Shown: positions 9,373-18,555, numbered from the stretch's first letter. The stretch is 64,000 bases of DNA from Mucilaginibacter arboris (GCF_009754915.1 NZ_WPIK01000009.1:62001-126000), one strand, 5' to 3'. Program-made: numbers and translations. The notes: generated from the sequence alone by a model not told the origin.

Positions 9373-9950
9373 TTTTAAATGAAGAACAAAAATCAATCAT
9401 AAGAACGCTTGTTAGTAACGAGGTTTGCTACCAGGAAACTTACCTGGAAGTGTACGACCACATCATGAGCACTTTGGAGACAAGGGATTCGATAAATGAT
9501 TTCCAAAAGGCGTATGCTGAGGTATTAGAGGAAGATTTTGGAGGCCACAGCGGTATCGAAAAACTCGAGGAAATCCGTGAAAGGCTAATCAGGAAAGAGA
9601 TCACGCAAAGAAAATGGAATTTTTTCCGTGAATTTTTTAAAGGCCCTGGAATTATTGTTTCCCTTTCAGCAGGCGTTTTTTGTTATTATGGTTTTCACAT
9701 CAAACACTTTGCCTACTGGTTATTCTGTATTACTGGCCTCATGACCGTTTTGCCTTTCTTCTTTCTAAGTATCGGTAATTTTTTTATAGGATTAAAGAAG
9801 AAAGAGAAGGAAAACAAGAAATCGATAAATGATGATGCCTTATACTCGGCGGCAGTTATGATATTTAGATTTATCGTTAGATTACAGATCATTAGTTTTT
9901 TATTAAACGCCATTAGTTTTTTTAATCGGATTAACACCACTAAAGTTTAA
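9369..9950 (+). CDS. PadR-associated membrane protein, probably frameshifted
   Basis: 193 residues as read. A soluble N-terminal region of about 95 residues (helical, acidic) is followed by hydrophobic segments at about 98-112 and 117-140 and another near 160-180. PadR genes are often coupled to membrane proteins of this layout. The frame ends at TAA after AAAGTT, but the +1 frame continues without a break from 9949 to 10089 with another membrane helix (separate entry). The natural product was therefore probably longer by about 47 residues. Function unknown. Confidence 0.6.
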   Translation: MILNEEQKSIIRTLVSNEVCYQETYLEVYDHIMSTLETRDSINDFQKAYAEVLEEDFGGHSGIEKLEEIRERLIRKEITQRKWNFFREFFKGPGIIVSLSAGVFCYYGFHIKHFAYWLFCITGLMTVLPFFFLSIGNFFIGLKKKEKENKKSINDDALYSAAVMIFRFIVRLQIISFLLNAISFFNRINTTKV

Positions 9951-10089
9951 TTTTACTCATTTTATTATTCCAGTAGAAATTGCACATTTAATTGGAAGTG
10001 CCATCTTTCTGTTTGTGACGTTTTATGCCATCGCTGTTTTACGTCTCTATAAAAATGAATTTAAGAAAAGGATTGCTGGAAGAAGTTAA
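9949..10089 (+). pseudogene. Out-of-frame C-terminal part of the PadR-associated membrane protein
   Basis: Codons beginning at 9949 read NFTHFIIPVEIAHLIGSA, then a membrane helix (IFLFVTFYAIAVLRLY) and a basic tail ending GRS before TAA. It has no start codon of its own and joins directly to the upstream gene with a one-base shift next to an AAAGTTTAATTTT run. Either a real frameshift mutation or a sequencing error would explain it. Confidence 0.5.
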
Positions 10090-10262
10090 AAACGCATTTG
10101 TAACTTCCGGGAAAGAGATCTTCCGTATCAGCTTGCTTTTTAAAAAGGTATTTCTTAAAAAACGAGGATTTGATAAAGGAATGATTTGTTAAGAACCTTC
10201 CAGGTACTCCACTAACGGCATCGTAATAAATTTTATTTTAATTTTTTTTATTCGAATATAAA

Positions 10263-10278
10263 AGTATAAATTTATACT
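10263..10278. promoter_or_regulatory. Perfect 16-bp palindrome upstream of the Xre-RES pair (candidate operator)
   Basis: AGTATAAATTTATACT is self-complementary and ends 22 bases before the antitoxin start. Toxin-antitoxin operons are normally repressed by their antitoxin at palindromes in this position. Confidence 0.5.
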
Positions 10279-10300
10279 CATAATCGTAAAAAATTACACT

Positions 10301-10885
10301 GTGAAACCAAGCCAAAAATATAGTAAAAAAGCAGAGGCAAAAGCCGGGCAAAATATCGTTTCAGAAAAAACCGAAGCATATACACGCTCGCAAATAGCTG
10401 CATTAGAAGTTCAGGAAGTTGGTGAAGAACGTATTGCCGAGATAAAAAACGATGATAGTTATCTGCATACTACTTCAATAATTGTAGGAAAAACAGACAA
10501 AGCCGAATGGCAAATGACCGCTGTGGAAAAAATGAATATGGCACGCAATGGTTTGAGCAAAAGAGACCTGGAGAGCCTTAAAAGTAAAACCAATCTTGAT
10601 TATGATAAACTCTCCACTTTACTTTCTACAACCAGGGCAACCTTGATTAACAAGAAAGGAACAGAACATTTCAGCGTTGCCCTTAGCGAACGGATTGTAA
10701 GTATAGCAGATATATACTCTTATGGCTTTGAAGTGTTTGAAGATGTAACCAAGTTTAATGAATGGGTTTTTAAGCCGAACCGGGCATTAGGAGGAAAACA
10801 GCCTTTTGAACTGTTGGACAACCAATTTGGGAGAGAAGAAATAAAAAATTTGATCGGTAGAATAGATTATGGTGTTTACTCTTAA
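10301..10885 (+). CDS. Xre/MbcA/ParS-type antitoxin of a RES toxin pair
   Basis: 194 residues starting at GTG. The C-terminal half matches the antitoxin toxin-binding region (DUF2384): SIADIYSYGFEVFEDVTKFNEW, then a PNRALGGKQPFELLDNQFGREEI segment interrupted only by family-variable residues, ending with a RIDYGVYS tail. The middle part (MNMARNGLSKRDLESLKSKT and LDYDKLSTLLSTTRATLINKK) is the helix-turn-helix DNA-binding part. It should neutralise the downstream RES protein and repress its own promoter, probably at the palindrome at 10263. Confidence 0.9.
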   Translation: MKPSQKYSKKAEAKAGQNIVSEKTEAYTRSQIAALEVQEVGEERIAEIKNDDSYLHTTSIIVGKTDKAEWQMTAVEKMNMARNGLSKRDLESLKSKTNLDYDKLSTLLSTTRATLINKKGTEHFSVALSERIVSIADIYSYGFEVFEDVTKFNEWVFKPNRALGGKQPFELLDNQFGREEIKNLIGRIDYGVYS

Positions 10886-10894
10886 AACACTTGC

Positions 10895-11353
10895 ATGATA
10901 GTTTACCGGCTTGGAAGAACAAGATATGCGAACGATTTAACAGGAGAAGGTGCTAAGCTTTTTGGCGGGAGGTGGAATAACAAAATGATCGGCTGCCTTT
11001 ATACTTCAGAAAGCAGGGCTTTAGCTTTACTGGAATATACCGTTAATGTTAATATAGATGATATTCCGCGGGCTTTAAGCATTACCATAATAGAAATCCC
11101 GGATCATTCTATCCGTATTTTGAAAGAAGCAGATTTACCTGGAAATTGGAAACATTCGCCGGCTCCATCTTCAACCAAACAATTTGGATCTAGCTTATTG
11201 CTGGCCGCAGTAGAACCTGTTATCAGAGTTCCGTCAATAGTAATCCCTGATGAATATAATTATTTATTAAACCCTCTACATCCGGAAAGCAAGAAATTCA
11301 GGATTATTGATCTAAGTGATTTTATATACGATGTCAGGATAAAAACTGTTTAA
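10895..11353 (+). CDS. RES-domain toxin (NAD+-degrading)
   Basis: 152 residues, usual family length. RES signature residues are visible: Arg in the YRLGRTRYA start, LFGGRWNNKMIGCLYTSES with the conserved Arg and Ser, and Glu in ALALLEY. Characterised RES toxins consume NAD+ by phosphorolysis or hydrolysis and halt growth. The gene starts 9 bases after its antitoxin. The reading frame is intact and looks functional. Confidence 0.92.
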   Translation: MIVYRLGRTRYANDLTGEGAKLFGGRWNNKMIGCLYTSESRALALLEYTVNVNIDDIPRALSITIIEIPDHSIRILKEADLPGNWKHSPAPSSTKQFGSSLLLAAVEPVIRVPSIVIPDEYNYLLNPLHPESKKFRIIDLSDFIYDVRIKTV

Positions 11354-11452
11354 ATATTGGGGTTGGCCAGGTGATGGAATTAATTTCTTTTATAGAAAAC
11401 CGGCAGAACCCGAAAAAACATAAGCAGTAACAGTATGAATAATTAAAATGCT

Positions 11453-12007
11453 TTAAGGCGTCTCATCCTTCAAAGCAGAAATTGCATACGCCTGTTTAAT
11501 AATTGCTGCCTGGTTGCTGCCTACAAACATTTTTAAAGGTATGCATTGAATATTTTTTGCAGCATTGTATTCGCGGATCATGGCGTTATGCTGTTTCAGG
11601 GTTTGCAGCAGGTAAGCATGATCGAAAGATGCTCCTTTTACTGCACTTAATTTTTGCAGGCTTTCTGTAATAGCAGGTGTTGCTGCTGCAGGTAATTTTA
11701 CAGCATAATCTTCCGAAACATGGTTTAAGTTTTTGTTTAAGCCGTTGTATAATTCTATCGCTTGTTTCGCAAATTCCTTTACTTTTTGGGTTGAGGCTTT
11801 GGTTGTGGCTAACTGTGCTTCGTTAACCTGGTTGGTGCAAAACAAGGAAAGATCATTGGCCAACCTTGTATCTGCTGTGTCCATCGGTTGTTTTGTTGAT
11901 GCGTTTTGTGCAGTACTATCAGCAGAAGCATTTTTTCCGGAACCGGAGCAGGCATAAAAACCAATTGAAATAAGGAAAGCCGAAAATAGATGGAGTTTGT
12001 ATTTCAT
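11453..12007 (-). CDS. DUF4142 lipoprotein
   Basis: 184 residues with a lipoprotein signal peptide (lipobox FYAC, Cys about residue 20) followed by a Ser/Ala/Thr-rich linker. The remaining region is a helical bundle of the DUF4142 (ferritin-like fold) type: LSLFCTNQVNEAQLATTKAS and VKEFAKQAIELYNGLNKNL helices. A second, better-conserved DUF4142 protein is at 62364. Function is unknown; the family is common in Bacteroidota and linked with stress. It faces the RES gene convergently. Confidence 0.75.
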   Translation of the reverse strand: MKYKLHLFSAFLISIGFYACSGSGKNASADSTAQNASTKQPMDTADTRLANDLSLFCTNQVNEAQLATTKASTQKVKEFAKQAIELYNGLNKNLNHVSEDYAVKLPAAATPAITESLQKLSAVKGASFDHAYLLQTLKQHNAMIREYNAAKNIQCIPLKMFVGSNQAAIIKQAYAISALKDETP

Positions 12008-12152
12008 TTTGTGTTGTTGATGGATTAATAAAGTAAAATTATCGATTTTTATCAGCTTTTAACTGGTCAAATTTAATTGCTTTAATTAATCAGACTAATC
12101 CCAAATTACAACATTTTTGTGCATCTTCTTTAAACGTTCTTAATTTTAGCAG

Positions 12153-12842
12153 ATGCACCACGAACACCATTTACGCAGCTCTGATACCATTCGCGATATT
12201 GTTATTGGCATGTCTGATGGTTTAACCGTACCTTTTGCCCTGGCTGCCGGTTTAAGCGGAGCCGTTAATTCATCTTCTATCATCATCACTGCCGGAATTG
12301 CCGAAATTGTTGCCGGTTCTATTGCGATGGGTTTAGGCGGATTTTTAGCCGGAAAAACAGAAGCCGACCATTATGCATCAGAACTAAAACGTGAATATGA
12401 TGAAGTAGCGCGCGTGCCCGAACAGGAAAAAGCAGAGGTAAAAGAAGTATTTGCAGGTTTCGGATTATCAACACAATTACAAAACCAGGTGGCTGATGAA
12501 ATGGCAAAAGATACCGATAAATGGGTCGATTTTATGATGCGCTATGAACTCGGCTTAGAAAAACCTGAAGCAAACCGGGCAACACAAAGCGCTTTAACCA
12601 TCGGGTTTTCTTATATTATTGGCGGTATAATTCCTTTATCGCCTTATTTTTTTATTGCTGAGTCTGGTACAGCTTTATATTATTCCTGTGCCATAACCCT
12701 AATTTGCCTGTTTGTTTTTGGTTATTTTAAAAGTAAAGTTACCGGCCAGGCTCCTGTTTCTGATGCCTTAAAAGTAGTAGTTATTGGTGCATTGGCTGCT
12801 GCTGCTGCATTTGCAGTGGCCAAATTAATTAACGGCAAATGA
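12153..12842 (+). CDS. VIT1/CCC1-family membrane transporter
   Basis: 229 residues with about five membrane segments. The N-terminus HHEHHLRSSDTIRDIVIGMSDGLTVPFALAAGLS matches the VIT1/CCC1 (DUF125) first helix, split here between the IRDIVIGMSDGL motif and the AAGLSGAV motif. A cytosolic acidic/His loop (about 75-125) and paired C-terminal helices (SYIIGGIIPLSPYFF) follow. Relatives move Fe2+ or Mn2+ out of the cytosol. Substrate is not provable from sequence. Confidence 0.9.
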   Translation: MHHEHHLRSSDTIRDIVIGMSDGLTVPFALAAGLSGAVNSSSIIITAGIAEIVAGSIAMGLGGFLAGKTEADHYASELKREYDEVARVPEQEKAEVKEVFAGFGLSTQLQNQVADEMAKDTDKWVDFMMRYELGLEKPEANRATQSALTIGFSYIIGGIIPLSPYFFIAESGTALYYSCAITLICLFVFGYFKSKVTGQAPVSDALKVVVIGALAAAAAFAVAKLINGK

Positions 12843-12863
12843 TATTATTCTGAAATCTTTCGT

Positions 12864-13385
12864 TTAAAATTTAATAAACCTGTCCATTTGCTCATTGGTA
12901 AACCCAATTGTATCTGTTTCTGTTAGATTTCCGTTTGTATCTATTTCTTTTCTAATGAAAGGAATATGCAATTTGAGCGAAAGAACGTGCATGTTTACAT
13001 AATTGCAAACTCCGGTAAAATGATCAACGCCACGAATGTTTCCATACTTTCCTGAAGAAATGCCAACCAAAGCTGCTTTTTTATCATAAAAACTTCCGGG
13101 AAAATCACAGGCATCCACAAAGGCTTTTAAAACGCCTGGAAAACTGCCGTTGTATTCAGGAATAATAAAAATGAATTTTTCTGAAGCATTGACCAATTTC
13201 TGCAATGGCTTAAACCCTTCGCTGCGTTTTCCGTAAAGATCAGTTTTAAGCAGGTTGTCAGGCAATTCTTCCAAAGATAAAACCTTTGCTTCAACGCCTT
13301 TTTCGTTTAGTTTTTTCTGATAATAAACAGCTAATTTTAAAGTGCTGCTGCCAGGCCTGTTGGTGCCGGCAATTATGGTAAGCAT
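12864..13385 (-). CDS. NAD(P)H-dependent FMN reductase
   Basis: 173 residues with flavodoxin-like fold. The N-terminal phosphate loop is ITTGTNRPGS-like (IIAGTNRPGSSTLKLA). The IIPEYNGSFPGVLKAFVD segment binds flavin and is the hallmark of the NADPH-dependent FMN reductase family. The KAALVGISSGKYGNIRG segment follows. Probably soluble, reducing FMN, quinones or azo compounds. It converges on the transporter gene and is followed upstream by two small genes. Confidence 0.9.
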   Translation of the reverse strand: MLTIIAGTNRPGSSTLKLAVYYQKKLNEKGVEAKVLSLEELPDNLLKTDLYGKRSEGFKPLQKLVNASEKFIFIIPEYNGSFPGVLKAFVDACDFPGSFYDKKAALVGISSGKYGNIRGVDHFTGVCNYVNMHVLSLKLHIPFIRKEIDTNGNLTETDTIGFTNEQMDRFIKF

Positions 13386-13474
13386 GTGTAAGGCTTTATT
13401 TTAAGATGAATGGATAAAAATGCGAAACAAATTTTTCAAATCTAACCTTAAATCGGCTTTCGGTTAAAATTAAA

Positions 13475-13651
13475 TTACTTTTTACGCTGATCTAATTGCT
13501 GCAACACTCTATCCTTCCGTTCATCAGTCCTGTTTGCGCCACGTTTTTTTACCAGCCAGCAACCTACAGCTAAAACCAGCAGGATAATAACCAGCGTAAT
13601 TAAAAGCCGGTAACGTTTTAAAAAGGCTGGGTTATCGTTATCACCGTTCAT
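13475..13651 (-). CDS. Small single-pass membrane protein (58 aa)
   Basis: A clean 58-codon frame starting with ATG at 13651. A short polar N-terminus (MNGDNDNPAFLKRYR) leads into one hydrophobic helix (LLITLVIILLVLAVGCWLV), then a very basic tail KKRGANRTDERKDRVLQQLD. This layout suggests an inner-membrane microprotein with a cytosolic tail. It lies 9 bases from the next small gene on the same strand, so the two are probably cotranscribed. Function unknown. Confidence 0.55.
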   Translation of the reverse strand: MNGDNDNPAFLKRYRLLITLVIILLVLAVGCWLVKKRGANRTDERKDRVLQQLDQRKK

Positions 13652-13660
13652 TTTTTGTAA

Positions 13661-13831
13661 TTAACCTGCATCAGAATCATCCGAAACTTCTGTAGGTGCG
13701 TAAGTTTTAATTTCGCCGGTATTGAGTTTTACTTCAATCTGATCTTGTTTTTTCTCCTGATTTTTGTTCACTACACCTTCACCATCTTTGGTAATTACTC
13801 TTTCGCCTGCTTCAAATACGCCGTTAGTCAT
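13661..13831 (-). CDS. Small hypothetical protein (56 aa)
   Basis: 56 residues from ATG at 13831 (MTNGVFEAGERVITKDGEGV); an upstream in-frame ATG at 13864 would add 11 basic residues. The GERVITKDGEGVVN and KLNTGEIKTYAPTEV segments look like a small SH3-like or KOW-like beta barrel, an inference from hydrophobic pattern only. Upstream of the 58-aa membrane protein in a two-gene unit. Confidence 0.55.
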   Translation of the reverse strand: MTNGVFEAGERVITKDGEGVVNKNQEKKQDQIEVKLNTGEIKTYAPTEVSDDSDAG

Positions 13832-14065
13832 AATCTTTAGATTTTTATTTTGTTTAGGTAACATTGCTTTTAATCAATAGTTTAAAAGAATGTGATTTTA
13901 AAGTTCAGAAAAAACAATCGTTAAAAATAGAACCCGCAGAAATTACGTTAGTATTTATAAAGGTTTTAAGAGGAATTGTGTTGTTGATATTAATATAAAC
14001 TTGTGGAAAATCTGGTTGAATACTTATTGTAAAAATGTAGGTATCTTGCACCTTTAAAAACTAAG

Positions 14066-14130
14066 TAAAAATTAGGTGTAAAAGAAGCATGAGGTTGTTA
14101 ATTGATACTTCTTTTACCGCATAAAAATTT
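14066..14130. repeat. Inward-facing repeat pair upstream of parA
   Basis: Left copy 14066-14090 (TAAAAATTA, GGTG, TAAAAGAAGCAT). Right copy 14105-14130 (ATACTTCTTTTA, CCGCA, TAAAAATTT). The cores are 14 bases apart and the right end is 28 bases before the parA ATG, so the pair lies in the parA leader. Confidence 0.75.
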
Positions 14131-14158
14131 ACTTTCAAAATTATACTGAGGATTAATA

Positions 14159-14968
14159 ATGAGTAAAATAATCGCGTTAGCTAACCAGAAAGGTGGCGTG
14201 GGCAAAACCACTTCTTCTATTAACCTGGCAGCAAGTTTAGCGGTGTTAGAATATAAAACCCTGCTGGTAGATGCAGATCCGCAGGCAAATGCAACATCAG
14301 GTATTGGTTTTGATCCGAGAACGATTAAAGACAGTATTTACGAGTGTATCATCAACAATGTAGAACCGGCAGATGCCATCCAGAAAACGGAAACACCAAA
14401 CCTGGATTTATTGCCGGCACATATTGATCTGGTTGGAGCGGAGATCGAGATGATCAACCTCACCAACCGGGAATACAAAATGAAAGCGGTGCTGGACAAG
14501 ATCAAAGACCAGTACGATTTTATTATTGTGGATTGCTCGCCGTCCCTGGGTTTAATTACTATTAATGCTTTAACGGCTGCTAATTCTGTCATCATTCCGG
14601 TTCAGTGCGAGTATTTTGCGTTGGAAGGTTTGGGGAAATTGCTCAATACCATCAAAATTGTACAAAACCGTTTAAACCCAGCATTGGATATTGAAGGTAT
14701 TTTGCTGACGATGTATGATGTCCGGTTACGTTTATCAAACCAGGTGGTAGAAGAAGTGCGTACCCATTTTGAGAATCTGGTTTTTAATACCATCATCCAA
14801 AGAAACACAAGGTTAAGCGAGGCGCCAAGTTTTGGTATGTCGGTAATTATGCACGACGCAACTTGTAAAGGCGCCATTAATTACCTGAACCTTGCGCGCG
14901 AAATTTTGCGTAACAACGGCATGGTAAAAGAGGAAGACAATAACCAGAAAAAAGTAAGCATAAAATAG
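14159..14968 (+). CDS. parA: Chromosome partitioning ATPase ParA (Soj)
   Basis: 269 residues. Deviant Walker A KGGVGKTTSS at about 11-20, then LLVDADPQANATSG (Walker A' and sensor), and FIIVDCSPSLGLITINAL (Walker B region). It binds ATP, coats DNA and moves ParB-bound origins. parB starts immediately after the stop codon. Linkage to dapB and lepB marks it as the chromosomal, not plasmid, system. Confidence 0.96.
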   Translation: MSKIIALANQKGGVGKTTSSINLAASLAVLEYKTLLVDADPQANATSGIGFDPRTIKDSIYECIINNVEPADAIQKTETPNLDLLPAHIDLVGAEIEMINLTNREYKMKAVLDKIKDQYDFIIVDCSPSLGLITINALTAANSVIIPVQCEYFALEGLGKLLNTIKIVQNRLNPALDIEGILLTMYDVRLRLSNQVVEEVRTHFENLVFNTIIQRNTRLSEAPSFGMSVIMHDATCKGAINYLNLAREILRNNGMVKEEDNNQKKVSIK

Positions 14969-15886
14969 ATGAGTGGCGATAAAAGAAATGCTTTAGGAAG
15001 AGGCCTGGGTGCGTTATTAGATGATTCTGTACATGTAAATGCAGCCACAAAAAAGGCCTCGGAAGGAAATGTAGATAAATTAGAAACAGAAGGGTTAAAG
15101 GCAGTAAATGCGGTAAAAATCAGTGAGATTGAAGTAAACCCTTTTCAGCCGCGAACAGAATTTGATGAACAGGCTTTGCGCGAACTGGCAGATTCTATCC
15201 TTTTGCAAGGCTTGATCCAGCCGGTTACTGTTCGTAAAACTGGTTCGCGTTCTTACCAGTTAATTTCTGGTGAACGCCGTTTGCGCGCTTCTAAATTAGC
15301 TGGTTTAACAGAAATTCCGGCTTACGTTCGTACTGCCAACGATCAGCAAATGCTGGAAATGGCGTTGATAGAAAATATCCAGCGGGAAAATCTGAACGCT
15401 ATAGAAATGGCTTTAAGTTTTCAGCGGATGATTGATGAATGCAACCTGAAGCAGGAAGAGTTAGGCGACCGCGTTAGTAAAAACCGTTCTACCGTAACCA
15501 ATTACCTTCGTTTGTTAAAATTGCCGCCCGTTGTTCAGTCTTCTATCCGCGACGGACAAATATCAATGGGCCATGCACGTGCTTTGGTAAATGTAGAAGA
15601 TGCAGCAAAACTGTTGTATATCCATCATCAGATTATAGAAAAAGGTTTGTCGGTACGTAAAGTGGAAGAACTGGTGCGCGAACTGCAAAAAAAGCCTGCT
15701 AAAAAAAGCATTGATACGAAACCTGCTCCAGCTTCTTTTCATGCACAAAAAATCCAGGCCGATTTAACTTCTAAATTTAATTCGCAGGTAAAAGTTAAAG
15801 TCGGACAAAACGGAAAAGGCAGCATCGAAATTCCATTTATATCAGAAGATGATTTGGGACGGATACTGGAAATGCTCGACTGGTAA
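14969..15886 (+). CDS. parB: Chromosome partitioning protein ParB (Spo0J)
   Basis: 305 residues. N-terminal GRGLGALLDD motif (ParA-contact region), then the ParB/Srx core with NPFQPRTEFDEQALRELADS and the CTP-binding GERRLRASKLAG and ENIQRENLN boxes. The HTH follows (KQEELGDRVSKNRSTVTNYLRLL), then the C-terminal dimerisation part. It should bind parS sites, none of which I could place with confidence in the window. Start abuts the parA stop. Confidence 0.96.
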   Translation: MSGDKRNALGRGLGALLDDSVHVNAATKKASEGNVDKLETEGLKAVNAVKISEIEVNPFQPRTEFDEQALRELADSILLQGLIQPVTVRKTGSRSYQLISGERRLRASKLAGLTEIPAYVRTANDQQMLEMALIENIQRENLNAIEMALSFQRMIDECNLKQEELGDRVSKNRSTVTNYLRLLKLPPVVQSSIRDGQISMGHARALVNVEDAAKLLYIHHQIIEKGLSVRKVEELVRELQKKPAKKSIDTKPAPASFHAQKIQADLTSKFNSQVKVKVGQNGKGSIEIPFISEDDLGRILEMLDW

Positions 15887-15887
15887 T

Positions 15888-16535
15888 ATGCGTATCTCAG
15901 CCATACTTCTTTTATTAGTATTTTTTTGTGCAGCATCGGTTCAGGCACAGAAAAGGATTAACAATAAAAAGGATATTATAAACAGCAGAGGCGATACCAC
16001 TTCGGTTTTGGTCCCGTTTAAACCAAAATCAGAACAGCCTAAAGAAAAAGTTTATCATCCGGATAGTACACATAGTCCACATAAAGCCGTATTAAAATCC
16101 TTAGCCTTACCGGGATTGGGGCAAATCTACAACCATCATTATTGGAAATTACCTTTAGTTTATGGTGGTTTTGCTGGTTTAGGTTATTCGTATTATGTGG
16201 CGCAAACCAATTATAAAGCATTTTTAAAGCAGGCCACAGCCCTTTCGCGTAACGATAAAGCTAATATAGATACAGTAAAATTTGGAAATTTACAACTTGC
16301 CCAGATTACCCCTTATGTAGATTTTTATAATCGTAACCGGAGTTTAACCATTATTATTACCGTTGCTTTTTGGGGGATTCAGGCTATTGATGCTTATATT
16401 GATGCCAAGTTTCAGCATTCTTATACTATGGATAACAATTTAGGTTTTAAAGTTACCCCAACTATTATCAATGCACCAAGTTTAGCTTATAGTGGCTATA
16501 TTCCCGGCTTAAAAGTAACTTTAAGAATGAAGTGA
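15888..16535 (+). CDS. DUF5683 exported/membrane protein
   Basis: 215 residues from ATG at 15888, one base after the parB stop; this start gives a proper signal peptide (MRISAILLLLVFFCAASVQA). The mature region begins with a polar linker, then KAVLKSLALPGLGQIYNHHY, the signature of DUF5683 proteins found between parB and dapB in Bacteroidota. A hydrophobic stretch near 160-175 (TIIITVAFWGIQAIDAY) follows. Envelope function is unknown. The signal-peptide codons contain the ATACTTCTTTTA word. Confidence 0.82.
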   Translation: MRISAILLLLVFFCAASVQAQKRINNKKDIINSRGDTTSVLVPFKPKSEQPKEKVYHPDSTHSPHKAVLKSLALPGLGQIYNHHYWKLPLVYGGFAGLGYSYYVAQTNYKAFLKQATALSRNDKANIDTVKFGNLQLAQITPYVDFYNRNRSLTIIITVAFWGIQAIDAYIDAKFQHSYTMDNNLGFKVTPTIINAPSLAYSGYIPGLKVTLRMK

Positions 16536-16549
16536 GAAGAAGTTATGGG

Positions 16550-16641
16550 ATATCAGGTAAGAGGTATCAGCTCTAAACCGATAAAAATAACAGATACAAT
16601 AAATGTGCATAAGCTGACAGCTGATACCTGATTGCTGACAC
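16550..16641. repeat. Imperfect intergenic inverted repeat between DUF5683 and dapB
   Basis: The left arm carries ATCAGGTAAGAGGTATCAGC. The right arm carries its near complement GCTGATACCTGATTGCTGAC. The arms flank about 45 bases that include a degenerate ACCGATAAAAATAACAG form of the dispersed word. It resembles the CAG/GTTG hairpins at 27357, 27627, 50722 and 58095 in placement. Confidence 0.6.
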
Positions 16642-16650
16642 CTAAAAATA

Positions 16651-17403
16651 ATGAAAATAGCTTTATTAGGATACGGAAAAATGGGCAAGATAATCGAGCA
16701 GGTTGCCCTGGAACGGAAACACGAAATCGTTTTAAAAATAGATCACGATAACTTGCATGAACTAACTGCAGAAAACCTGCAACAAGCAGATGCAGCAATA
16801 GAATTTAGTACGCCGCATACTGTTTTAGCAAACATTAAGCATTGTTTTGATGCCGGTGTTCCGGTTGTAGTTGGCGCAACAGGCTGGTATAACCAGTTGC
16901 AGGATGTGAAAAACGAATGTTTAGCACTCAATGCTGCCTTAATTTATGCTTCTAACTTTAGCGTTGGCGTTAACATTTTCTTCCATATTAATAAAATGTT
17001 GGCCAAAGTAATGGGCCGGTTTTCGAATTACGAAGTTCAGGTAGAAGAAATCCACCACACCCAAAAATTGGATGCACCAAGCGGAACGGCGATTACGATA
17101 GCAGAAGGAATTATAGAAAATATACCGGTAAAAGAAGCATGGGTAAATGCAGTTTCAGGACAATTAAATGATGATTCGCCGGCGGTAATAGCACCACAAC
17201 AATTGCTGATCGAATCGCACAGGATAGAAAACGTACCGGGAACGCACACCGTTATTTACGGTTCTGATGTAGATACCATCGAATTTAAACATACTGCGCA
17301 TAACCGTTCCGGTTTTGCTTTAGGCGCTGTGCTTGCTGCCGAATGGATTAAAGACCGTAAAGGTTTCTTTACAGCCGCCGATCTGTTTAATTTTAACGCT
17401 TAA
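16651..17403 (+). CDS. dapB: 4-hydroxy-tetrahydrodipicolinate reductase
   Basis: 250 residues. Rossmann start [16 protein letters not shown], then the catalytic/substrate motif [16 protein letters not shown] (His-His-x-x-K) at about 131-147. It reduces the dihydrodipicolinate precursor with NAD(P)H for lysine and meso-diaminopimelate synthesis. The C-terminal [16 protein letters not shown] segment completes the family pattern. A dispersed-word copy lies inside the gene at 17123-17140, read as PVKEA. Confidence 0.96.
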   Translation: MKIALLGYGKMGKIIEQVALERKHEIVLKIDHDNLHELTAENLQQADAAIEFSTPHTVLANIKHCFDAGVPVVVGATGWYNQLQDVKNECLALNAALIYASNFSVGVNIFFHINKMLAKVMGRFSNYEVQVEEIHHTQKLDAPSGTAITIAEGIIENIPVKEAWVNAVSGQLNDDSPAVIAPQQLLIESHRIENVPGTHTVIYGSDVDTIEFKHTAHNRSGFALGAVLAAEWIKDRKGFFTAADLFNFNA

Positions 17404-17435
17404 AAACACTACTTTCACGCCTTCAAAATAAAACA

Positions 17436-18548
17436 ATGAGTTGGAAATTCTGGAATAAATCTGCTGCTGATCCAAAAAAGAAAAAGAAAAGTGCCTCGCG
17501 CGAATGGTTCGATGCCATCATATTTGCTGTTGTTGCCGCCACCTTAATCCGTGGTTTGTTTATCGAAGCGTTTACCATTCCAACGCCTTCTATGGAATGT
17601 TCGCTGCTGGTTGGCGATTTCCTGTTTGTAAGCAAGGTAAACTATGGCGCGCGTACGCCCATGACGCCAATTTCTTTTCCGTTCGCCCATCATACCATGC
17701 CTTTGTTTGATGTAAAATCTTATTGGGATGGTATCAAACTGCCTTATTACCGTTTGCCGGGATTAAGCCATGTTAAAAAAGGCGATGTCGTAGTTTTTAA
17801 TTATCCGATGGATGCGGATTCTCCTTTATATCGCCCGGTTGATAAACGTGAGAATTACATTAAACGTTGTCAGGGAACTCCGGGAGATACACTAAAACTA
17901 ATTAATACGCAGGTTTACATCAATGGAAAACCCGAGGCAACGCCGCCAAACAGCCAAACTTCTTACCTGGTTCGTACAAATGGGCAGGAACTGAACCCGC
18001 AGGTTTTGTACGATCTGCATATCGATCCTTCGCATGGACAAGTAAATGCAACAGACCTGGAATGGATTATGCCGCACGAAAGTGTGCCTACTTTAAAAGG
18101 TTATTCTAACATCACTTATATTGCGCCTTATATTCAGCCAGCCGGACAAGCAGATTTGCAGGTTTTCCCGCACGATCCAAAGCTGAAATGGAACGTCGAT
18201 AATTACGGTCCGGTTATCATCCCTAAAAAAGGCTGGACGGTAACGTTGGATTCTACCAATTTTATGATTTACGAACGCGCCATTAAATTGTACGAAAACA
18301 ACAAGCTGGAAAAACGCGGAAACGATATTTACATCAACGGTACCAAAACCAATCAATATACCTTTAAAATGGATTATTACTGGATGATGGGCGATAACCG
18401 CCACAACTCGTTAGATAGCCGTTTCTGGGGTTTCGTTCCCGAAGACCACATTGTAGGCAAAGCTTTATTTGTTTGGATGAGCTGGGATGAAAATGCTTCT
18501 TTTATGCACAAAATTAGGTGGGAGAGGTTGTTTATGGGGATAAAGTAA
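17436..18548 (+). CDS. lepB: Signal peptidase I
   Basis: 370 residues, longer than the enterobacterial form as is usual in Bacteroidota. N-terminal membrane helix about 27-45 ([20 protein letters not shown]). Catalytic Ser in [11 protein letters not shown]; Lys in the [11 protein letters not shown] box; box [18 protein letters not shown] near the C-terminus. It cleaves signal peptides of exported proteins. Last gene of the parA-parB-DUF5683-dapB-lepB group. The 3' end carries a dispersed-repeat copy (18493-18515) as NASFMHKI. Confidence 0.96.
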   Translation: MSWKFWNKSAADPKKKKKSASREWFDAIIFAVVAATLIRGLFIEAFTIPTPSMECSLLVGDFLFVSKVNYGARTPMTPISFPFAHHTMPLFDVKSYWDGIKLPYYRLPGLSHVKKGDVVVFNYPMDADSPLYRPVDKRENYIKRCQGTPGDTLKLINTQVYINGKPEATPPNSQTSYLVRTNGQELNPQVLYDLHIDPSHGQVNATDLEWIMPHESVPTLKGYSNITYIAPYIQPAGQADLQVFPHDPKLKWNVDNYGPVIIPKKGWTVTLDSTNFMIYERAIKLYENNKLEKRGNDIYINGTKTNQYTFKMDYYWMMGDNRHNSLDSRFWGFVPEDHIVGKALFVWMSWDENASFMHKIRWERLFMGIK

Positions 18549-18555
18549 GGAAGCG

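Noticed and set aside
10055-10192. A 45-codon ORF (MNLRKGLLEEVKNAF...)
   Set aside because: It overlaps the out-of-frame tail of the PadR-associated gene, has no Shine-Dalgarno and no supporting context.
14159-15886. parA-parB as evidence for a plasmid or integrated element
   Set aside because: They form one group with DUF5683, dapB and lepB, the normal chromosomal arrangement in this family of bacteria.
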